Below, piece after piece: positions 56,086-64,000 of a DNA stretch of 64,000 bases. The stretch's first letter is position 1; every line of letters begins with the position of its first letter. The notes under the pieces are model-generated. The model saw nothing but the letters and a program-made list of their open reading frames with translations. It made no database searches and was not told the origin of the DNA. The stretch covers positions 166,594,001 through 166,658,000 of the forward strand of contig JBITNC010000001.1 of assembly GCA_050084985.1 (NCBI GenBank). The letters are read 5' to 3'. A program made the position numbers and the translations under genes. The DNA comes from Nageia nagi (taxonomy: Eukaryota > Pinophyta).

Positions 56086-57996
56086 ACCACTTTGCCCCCA
56101 AAACCCCACCAAAGTCGCCCCCTAGAACCCCTACAAAAATAATAGTAGTTAAGGAAAGCCCCCTTACATCCCCTCATTTGCATGCTTTTCCCTATTACAA
56201 AAAATAGAGTATTTTGTTATTTTCATGAGAAAAATAGGCAATAAAAAATTGTCAAAATTTTCAACTTTTTTATTTTTTTGGAATACATTTTGCTTCTATT
56301 TCTAAACAACACCAAATAAAAATTGTCAACCTGACGAATCAGATTCATCTTAGTTTCTATAAAAATAAGTTTTAAGATAAGCGGTCTTAAAATAAACTTT
56401 GTAGTACTATTGTATTCCTAAAAAAAGTATTATCGATAGCTACAAGTCTCTCATTAAAAATTTATGGAATATTTTTAAGCATAATCCTAAAAGAGAAGTG
56501 ACATTTACAAATTTATGCAAGTATAAGCAAAGACAGACACAAGATTAAATACTTTTATAAAAGGATGGCAAAATGTTAGCCAACAAAATTGTTATATATG
56601 AAGATGAGTTAAAAGGTTCTTTCATAAGTTCTTTGTTATCACAATCTAAACTTGAGCTATTGCTTATGAAGATGACCTACTACATAAGAAGATTAAAAAA
56701 TTATTGAAAAAATGCAACATGTATTATTCCTTCAACTATTTTAAATAATAAATGGCTATCACCTCACGTCTAGAACCCCTTCAATAAAAATAGCAGGGAG
56801 GGAAAGCCCCCTACATCCCCTCATATGCAAGGTTTTCCCTATTGAGAATTTTGATATTTTTCATGATAAAAAATAAGTAATAAAAATATCGTCAAAATTT
56901 TCTACTTTTTTATTTTTTTTGGAATATAATTCGCCTTTATTTCTAAACAACACCAAATAAAAATTGCGAACGTGATGAATCTGATTCTCCTTAGTTTTTA
57001 TAAAAGAAATTTAAGATAGGAGATCTTAAAATGAACCCTGTAGTACAATTGTATTACTGAAACAAGTATTAAAAGCTACAAGTCTCTTAATAAAAATTTA
57101 TAGAATATTTTAATCATAATCCTAAAAGAGAAGTGAAATTTACATATTTATGCAAGTATATAAACAAAAAGAGATACAATATTTAAATACTTTTATAAAA
57201 GGATGGAAAACAATTAGCCAACAAAATTGTTATCGATGAAGATGAGTTAAAAGGTGCTTTCATAAGTTCTTTATTATCATAATTTAAACTTGAGCTATTG
57301 CCTATGAAGATGACCTACAACACAAGATGATTAAAAAATTATTTAAAAATGCAACATGTATTATTCCTCCAACTATTTTAAATACTAAACGGCCATCACT
57401 TCCCCCCTTAGAACCCCTATGACAATAATAGCAAGGAGAGAAAGCCCTCCTACATCCCTTCATCTGCATGGTTTTCCCTATTGCAAAAAATAAGCAATTT
57501 TGACATTTTCATGATAAAAAATAAGCAATAAAAAAATCATCAAAGTTTCTACTTTTTATTTTTTTGGAATATAATTCAATTTTCTTTCTAAATAGCACCA
57601 GATAAAATTGTCAACCTAATAAAAAAAAGTTTAAGATAGGCAATCTTAAAATGAACCCTATAGTACTATTATATTCTTGAAAAAAATATTGATAGCTACA
57701 AGTATCTCATTAGAAATTTATGGAATACTTTAAGCATAATCCTAAAAGAGAAGTGACATTTATAGATTTATACAAGTATAAGTGAAAAGTGACACAAGAT
57801 TTGAATACTTTTATAAAAGGATGGAAAAAGATTAGCCACACAAAATTGTTATTGGATGAATATATATTAAAAAGTTCTTTCTTATCACAATTTAAACTTG
57901 AGCTATTGCCTATGAAGATGACCTACTACACAAGATGATTGAAAAATTATTCAAAAATGCAACATGTATTATTTCTTAAACCATTTTAAATACTGC
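56086..57996. repeat. ~645 bp tandem repeat, three units
   Basis: Landmark tagaacccct at 56122, 56771 and 57409 (offsets 649 and 638). Each unit runs through ggaaagccccctacatccc, an aattgtcaaaattttctac block, acaccaaataaaaattg, ccctgtagtac, gagaagtgacatttac, ttataaaaggatgg, cttgagctattgcctatgaagatgac and ends aaatgcaacatgtattatt. The first unit has a C-rich lead-in (56095-56150). There is no coding content; the ORF 56010-56207 spans the C-rich part only. Confidence 0.9.
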
Positions 57997-58137
57997 AAGT
58001 TATCCAAAAGGAATATATAGCAAATAATATACCAAAATGGAAGCATGGTTTTAAAATAGATTTTTGACATGTGCTTTGCAACCTAATACAAATGCATGAG
58101 TAGGCTTTCTACTCCATGGCTTCAAGATAAGGGGGTT
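57997..58137. other. Short spacer between tandem array and LINE
   Basis: No feature seen. The LINE 5' end could lie here or further left; no target-site duplication was recognised. Confidence 0.4.
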
Positions 58138-59523
58138 CTTATGACCCCAAGAAATCTTTCATTTCGTGATGCTCTTATACCCAATCCACTAGGCCCTAGA
58201 AGAAATAATTACCACAAACACAACCTCTATAGGATTAATTGGCCAAATTAGATTCACAAAAGAATGATAATTGATCTCTACAAGCAATGATAAAGATCCC
58301 AAAAATTATAATACAAATTGAGAGTGTACATAATGAAATTACCATGTTGGAATCTCAAGCCATGATTTGTAGTTTTTACGAGTCCAACTAAACCAAAAAG
58401 TGATTAAAGCTTAGGTTGCATATTCCTAGGAGTTACAAAGTGAAGTATCTCTTAGTTTTTGTTTGAATGGATATTTCATTACATTATTTTCCATCAAAAT
58501 AGATAAACACCTAGTGTTTGAGGGTGGCTTGTGGTTTCATGCATGAGAAGGAATCTTCATGAAACTCTAACATATAAGGTTAAAGGTTGAGGAGGAATCC
58601 CCATCCTTAGCCCTTCTTTGGGTTCAATTACCAAACTTGAACCAAGAGCTTTGAAAGGATTATATATTTGTACCAATTGAAAATTCCTTAAAGGATTCAG
58701 GGGAATCTCTGAGAAAACCATTGAGTTAAAGACTATCACCTATGCTCACATCTATTTTCATCTTCAAATAAAATCATCCTCACCTACTAAGATTAAAATC
58801 AATCTTCCATCTAATAATATAGTTTTTGTTCAACCCATAGGCTATGGATATATAGAGTTCAAATACCACATATGCATTGAATATGATCATTTGGCTAAAG
58901 TCTTCATGTTGGAACAATACATAATACCTAATTCTATGGATAATGTAGATGATTTACAAGTTATCTAACAAAAATAATAGATGCCTAAACACTCAACTAT
59001 TGCCAAGAAAATTAGAGATTCAAATAGATTTTAGTATTTGCAATGAATAAATTAGTCTATTGCTATGGATGATAATCCTCTTTAATACCAAGAAACTCTT
59101 ACCTCAATGTAGGGCTATTTAGAAATCCAAGTTACCCCAATGCAACAAAGGAAAATAATATATGAAGGTACCTCTCATGCTCTAGTACCTTCTACCCAAG
59201 CAAAGCAAATAAAACATAATCCTCCACGTAATGAAATGGACATGAACATAGATGAATTACATGCAAAAGAAATAGGCTACACAAACATTACTTCTCTACG
59301 ATAATATGAAAACTTAGGGTAATTCTATAGAGATATGCTTAAAGCCCTAATCATTAAGAAAATACCAATCTATCTAAAAGAATCAATAGTAGGTCCCTCT
59401 AAAAAAAGGGTTCACATTAAAAACCAAGCCAAATACACTCAAGTGGCTATTATAGGGATTAAATATGGAAGTCAAGAAAAGCTAGATGTGATCTTGACCT
59501 TAAAAAAATTAGAATCCAAATGA
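58138..59523 (+). pseudogene. LINE ORF1 remnant
   Basis: Words in order: MTPRNLSFRDALIPNPLG (58142-58195), a GLYICTN region near 58655, NNIVFVQPIGYGYIEFKYHI (58814-58873) followed by CIEYDHLAKVF, a zinc knuckle in which only one Cys and the His remain (normally C-x2-C-x4-H-x4-C). The last open piece 59335-59523 ends KKLESK then TGA. The ORF1 protein would bind LINE RNA. The TGA overlaps the ORF2 ATG (ATGA at 59520-59523). Confidence 0.65.
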
Positions 59524-62480
59524 TAATCACATATTAGAATATGAGAGGTCTCCATAACCTCTCAAAAATTAGAAGAGGTGGAGCATTAGTTAAATTAATC
59601 AATCTAGCAGTTTTATTAATATAATAATTAAAGATTCAAATAGTAAATATAGCTAAATTCAATGGTAAAATTTAGCCCAAAAGGTCCTTTTTTGCAAATG
59701 ACTCAAATGGATACATGGGTGGTCTAATTACTATTTGGGATAGATACAAGCTATATTTCATATTAGATTCCATGCATGGGTTCTAGATGGTTATATTTGA
59801 TCAAACTTGATGTTACAAGTATGCATTTTAGTTTGATTAATTAAGTCAAATCTCAGTTTGCTTATCCATTCATATTGAAATTCCCTACATTGTGACCAAA
59901 GACTTCAATACTATTCTATCCCTAAAGGAAAAGTAAGGAGGTACATAAAAAATTGAAAAATGGGATGAGATCTTAAATAATTTTATAGATAAAAAATAAT
60001 GTATGAAACCATTTTTATCTTCAAGGAAAACTCATTTGGTCTAACAAGTGCTCAATTGACTATAATGTGCTTAAAACATTTGGTCATTTCTTTCTCTTCC
60101 ATCACTAGATGTAATAAGAAATAATGAATCAAATAGAAGTGTTGGTACATGAAAGTTAATATCATTGGCCTTTAGACTTGAACATTGAGGTGCCACTCAT
60201 TCTAAAAGGTTCTCTCTTTCTCCTTGAGTGTATATGGTTGACACACCATTATTTTTTAGAGATGGTAGACTCTTGGTCAATTCAAGACTTGTTGATAATG
60301 TGAACTAAGATGTATTCTTTTCTCTTAAACTTAGAAGTTTGAATAATAAGCTTAAAACTCAGAGAAATGAAATATTTGGTATTGTTTATGAAAATAAAAC
60401 CCTACTAGAATAAAAAATGGCCCAATTAAATTCAATAACTCAAATAGAATACAATAACACCTTATTAGAATAAGAACAAGCTTTACTCAATCAACTAGAT
60501 TAGGTCTATCTTTGAGAGGAAATATTTGTGAAACAGAAACTTCCTCTTCAATGATTTAAGGAAGGACATTGTAGTAGTAAATATTTCTACCTATTAACCA
60601 TGTTACATAGGGAAATTAATAACATATCTAGTTTACCTACTACCATAAGCCACATCATCACAAATTCGAAAAACATGGATACTCACATAATCCTTTTCTT
60701 CTAGTATTTTCTCAATAAATAATACTCTTTGTATGAATATGCCCAAATTATATGTCTTAATCCCATCCCAAATTTAATTTTTCCTATATATAACATGTTC
60801 ACAACAACTCCAATTTCAATTAAGGAAGTTGAAATGGTGGTCTTATAAATGAAAATTTTTGATGCTCAGGGCCCATATTGATTTCCCCTAGGAATCTATC
60901 AACAATTTTGGAATTTACTTAAAGATTAGGTAGTGGAGGTGGTAAGATAATCATTTTTATCAAACCAAGCTTTGGGTAGATTAAACCACACTTTTTTATC
61001 TCTTATACCTAAATATAAAAATACAAAAACATAAGATACCTTTAGGCCTATCTCCATTTACAATTTGATCTATAAAATAATCTTTGATGTTGCTACAAAT
61101 TGAGTTAAAATTTTGATCCCATGCATCATTTTGGATGAACAAAAGATTTTACCAAATATCGATAGCTCATGGATGGGGCCATCCTTATTGATGATCTCAT
61201 ACACTCCATAAAAATAAAAGGAGATAGAGGGATAGTAATTAAGCTAGATATAAAAAATGCATTTGATGGAGTAAATTTGGTTTTCTTGATGGAAAAATTC
61301 ATCTCTAGAGCTAGGTGAGTTCAGTGGATCTTTTCCCTTATAATAAGTCCCTCATTTTGTGTCCTTATAAATGGAAATGCCCAATATTTCTTTAATAGTT
61401 CATGTGGGATTAGATAAGGTGATCCACTTTCATCCTACCTTTTCATCATTCTTGCATAGGCATTAAGTACATGTTTATCTCATATGATACTCCAAGGTCG
61501 TATCAAAGGACTTCATCTCAATCATATTTTCCCCTCCAATACCCATTCTTAATTTGTAGATGATACTCTTCTCACTACGCATCCTTCAATTCAAGAGATT
61601 CATCTACTCAAGGGGATCCTAAACTCCTATGAATTAGTATTAGGTCAAGTACTATATTACAACAAATAAAAACTATATGTATTAATTTATTCCTCTCACT
61701 TCTCTAATTATTGGCATCAATTATTAGAATGACCCTAGACATACTTACAAGTAGTTACCTAGATTTGCTTCTTTTTTAAGGTATGGGATTCACTACTAAA
61801 ATATTTTCAATCCAAAATAGATAGTTGAAAGGAAAAATGGTTAACAACTACATATAGGATTATCAAAATCATATTAAGCATAATTTCTCTACCCATTTTT
61901 TTGGTTAGGGTTCTTTTGGTTACTTGGTAATGTATTAAATCAAATGAAAAAAATAATGATAACTTTTTTATGGAAACAAATTCAAAAAATAAGAAGATCA
62001 ATTTAGTGGCTTGGTAGACTTCATGTATAGATATAAGTTTTGGAGGTCTAGGCATAAGATGCCTAAGAATAATAAACAAAGCACTATTAGCAAAATTTAT
62101 CTAGAGGTATTATAATTACTCCAACTCGCTATAGATTAAATCCATTAGATCTAAATACTTAGATAATCATGACCTTGTAAACATCTTCATAATATTTTTT
62201 TTTTACTTTTTATTCATTAATATGGAATGGTTAGAAAAAGCTACATGCTTACTTATTATGATTCCTAAAATGGGATGTAGGATAAGGTAGTAAGATCCAC
62301 ACACCTCATCCTCTTTCACTTTAGGTCAATTTAGAAGCATTCAACCTATCCTATGAAATTTGTGGGGGAACTATTTTGATAAATACTATGAATGGATAAA
62401 CAAATATGGGAGATATTCCCATCTAGAAAAGCATGAAGAAGGTGATTCATAGTCATAAAGAGTAATAAAAGGCTTTGAAA
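59520..62480 (+). pseudogene. LINE ORF2 remnant (endonuclease-RT)
   Basis: Starts MIITY, stop, NMRGLHNLSKIRRGG (59520-59582), the start of the AP-endonuclease domain (normally ISWN-RGL). RT: GDRGIVIKLDIKNAFDGVN (61222-61278), SYLFIILA, then FVDDT (61553-61567) for the catalytic F-A-D-D, with a stop just before it. Post-RT: SWKEKWLTTTYRIIK (about 61825-61870), LPIFLVRVLLVTW, then SFGGLGIRCLRIINKALLAK (62036-62095). Catalytic Asp pair retained, but many stops throughout. Confidence 0.85.
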
Positions 62481-62500
62481 CCACTATTATTCTCTTTTAA

Positions 62501-63640
62501 ATTCAATCAAGTAAGGAAGAAAATATTATTTAGGTTACTACCTCTTCTAGCAATTACATAGTTAAATAAACATATAATGTACTTTCAGAACTTGTATCCA
62601 CTTCTTAGATCCCTTATTTATGGCAATAAATGTTTACAAATATTTTAAGCATGCCAATAAATAAATAATTACAAAACCCAAAATACTTGTTTTGAGCTAT
62701 GGATAGTAGTTTATACCATACAGATAAATAGATGAAGAAGATAACCACTTAGAATTAGGATAAATATACCAATCAAGAACTATAATTTGTATACTTACCT
62801 TACAAAGAGTACCTAACACCGAAGAATGATGATATGTGGATGATAGAGAAATCCTACTCCAAAAGCTATAACCTAAAATGCAACAAAAAAAGGATCGCAA
62901 GTGGTCTATATGTTGTATAGGAGGAGCATCGATGGTGTATTTGGCATGAATAAGGAGCGTCAATGGCCTTCATTAGAGTGCTATTTGCTTTCAAATCAAG
63001 TCAATAATTTGCATATAAATGTTTTGATCAGCAATATGATATCTAGATAAATCATTAATGTCAGAATAATTTGCATAAGGAAGTACATAAACCATAACCT
63101 TGAATGGAAGCATCAAAAGACACCTAAAGGATTGCTACCACCAAGACCAGATATGGGATCATGTATCTCCTTGATGTGGACTTGCTATTAGATCCCTATT
63201 TATATACATAATAATATGACCTACTCCTTAGGTTAGCATGCACCTACATAAATAGGGTTATTCCACAATACATAACGATATTCAAGATAATTATTGATAT
63301 TATGATTATATTCAAGATAAATATTGATATCATTAAATTAAATATTCTAGGTGTGTATTAGTGTAAGCAAATGTATTTATTTAAATGCATAAATAAATTT
63401 TATGTGATAACAAATGCCCCACTTTGGATGAGAAATTGATATCACTAGGTGCATTGAGATTTTTAATTCAAAGTATTAATCAAGATGTCATAGCAATGAA
63501 GTATTAATAGGCATTGATAAGCATAATACTAACACTAATCAATCTGAATTCCAACAAAGATTGTAATATAGCAAAACTTGTAAAAGCTAGATATGGGTTG
63601 AGGAAACTCCCTGTGGTGATGTTTCTCAATATGCCCCTTG
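62501..63640. other. Unassigned right-hand region
   Basis: AT-rich; no recognised gene. The minus ORF 62697-62963 (88 codons) shows no family. A 26 bp near-duplication (tattgatatNatNatattcaagataa) lies at about 63275-63330. Confidence 0.4.
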
Positions 63641-63650
63641 TCATGACACT

Positions 63651-63730
63651 AACAACACATGATAACACATGACCACACAAGACAACATGTGACCACACAT
63701 GACAACACATGACCACACATGAAAACATAA
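63651..63730. repeat. 10 bp satellite, eight units
   Basis: Consecutive decamers of the form gacMacacat (aacaacacat, gataacacat, gaccacacaa, gacaacatgt, gaccacacat, gacaacacat, gaccacacat, gaaaacataa). The minus ORF 63504-63815 crossing it is a low-complexity artefact. Confidence 0.9.
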
Positions 63731-63754
63731 GTGAATAGCATATTGTAGTAGAAT

Positions 63755-63947
63755 GGGAGCTCAACTCCATGCCAAGAGGCATGATATGATGATGAGAGCT
63801 GAAACTCTGCACCAAGAGGCATAATATGATGACAAGAGCTAAAACTCTACACCAAGAGGCATAATATGATGATGGGAGCTAAAAATCTATGCTAAAAGGA
63901 ATAATATGATGATGAGAGCTGAAACTCTATGCCAAGAGGCATATTAG
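63755..63947. repeat. 40 bp tandem array, 4.8 units
   Basis: Units at 63755-63793 (39 bp), 63794-63833, 63834-63873, 63874-63913 and a partial 63914-63947, each ggagctgaaactctatgcc then aagaggcataatatgatgat. It lies 25 bp after the decamer satellite. Confidence 0.95.
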
Positions 63948-64000
63948 CAAAATACAATCCAAGATATAGCCACATAGATAATCCTCCATCATGTCCAGAA

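Larger units (their letters stand above)
58138..62500 (+). mobile_element. L1-type LINE, nearly full length, degenerate
   Basis: ORF1 with a zinc knuckle relic, then ORF2 with endonuclease, RT and the L1 post-RT region, all in plus orientation and in the right order over about 4.4 kb. Many stops and frameshifts make it dead. The 3' end and any poly(A) were not found with confidence; the end given is where recognisable coding words fade. Confidence 0.85.

Noticed and set aside
63504-63815. 103-codon minus ORF with Cys/His/Val pattern resembling a zinc-binding protein
   Set aside because: The pattern is the translation of the gacMacacat decamer satellite.

Overview
The window looks like nuclear intergenic DNA from a very large, repeat-bloated plant genome. 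A gymnosperm (conifer-type) is the best guess, because of giant decayed Ty3/gypsy and Ty1/copia LTR retrotransposons, L1-type LINEs and fragments of plant PPR genes. This is inferred from content only. The sequence is AT-rich, and I see no intact long gene, tRNA, rRNA or CRISPR array. Nearly every recognisable reading frame is broken. Many stops sit where relatives have Gln codons, as expected from C-to-T decay of methylated repeats.

Layout: 1-1620 holds retroelement leader-like DNA with a three-copy stem-loop module. At 1643-3884 two copies of one ~850 bp LTR lie head to head: a minus-strand 5' LTR with a primer binding site, and a plus-strand 3' LTR with a polypurine tract. A plus-strand Ty1/copia remnant (gag-PR-INT-RT-RH) covers 5119-10323 and ends in a well-defined 519 bp LTR. 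It abuts a giant plus-strand Ty3/gypsy remnant (10324 to about 21729) with the order gag, protease, RNase H, RT, second RNase H, integrase, then about 5 kb of extra coding-like DNA and a 3' LTR. From 22.7 to 29.3 kb lies a mosaic of degraded PPR motifs that have themselves become tandem repeats. A second giant gypsy remnant of similar plan lies on the minus strand at about 30-38.7 kb.

Further on come an uncharacterised retroelement-type ORF remnant (40.3-41.4 kb, minus), two inverted pieces of an L1 LINE (42.05-43.62 kb), a third gypsy fragment (5' LTR, gag, protease start; 43.65-46.33 kb), a short internally deleted or non-autonomous copia (46.34-48.32 kb, minus), a repeat field with a clean 31 bp tandem array (49.0 kb), and a compact ~2 kb LTR element with two ~580 bp LTRs around an ~820 bp interior (50.16-52.14 kb) that carries a foreign-looking coding stretch. 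A GC- and CpG-rich island at 54.95-55.32 kb ends in a short open frame followed by a consensus 5' splice site. It is the best candidate for part of a host gene. It is followed by a three-copy ~645 bp tandem repeat (56.1-58.0 kb), a nearly full-length but dead L1 LINE (58.1-62.5 kb) and two small satellites at the right end.

The elements do not form a working pathway. The most unusual points are the RNase H placed between protease and RT, the large extra coding region shared by the giant gypsy elements, the variable stem-loop module at the left edge, PPR-derived satellites, and the possible first exon at 55.2 kb.
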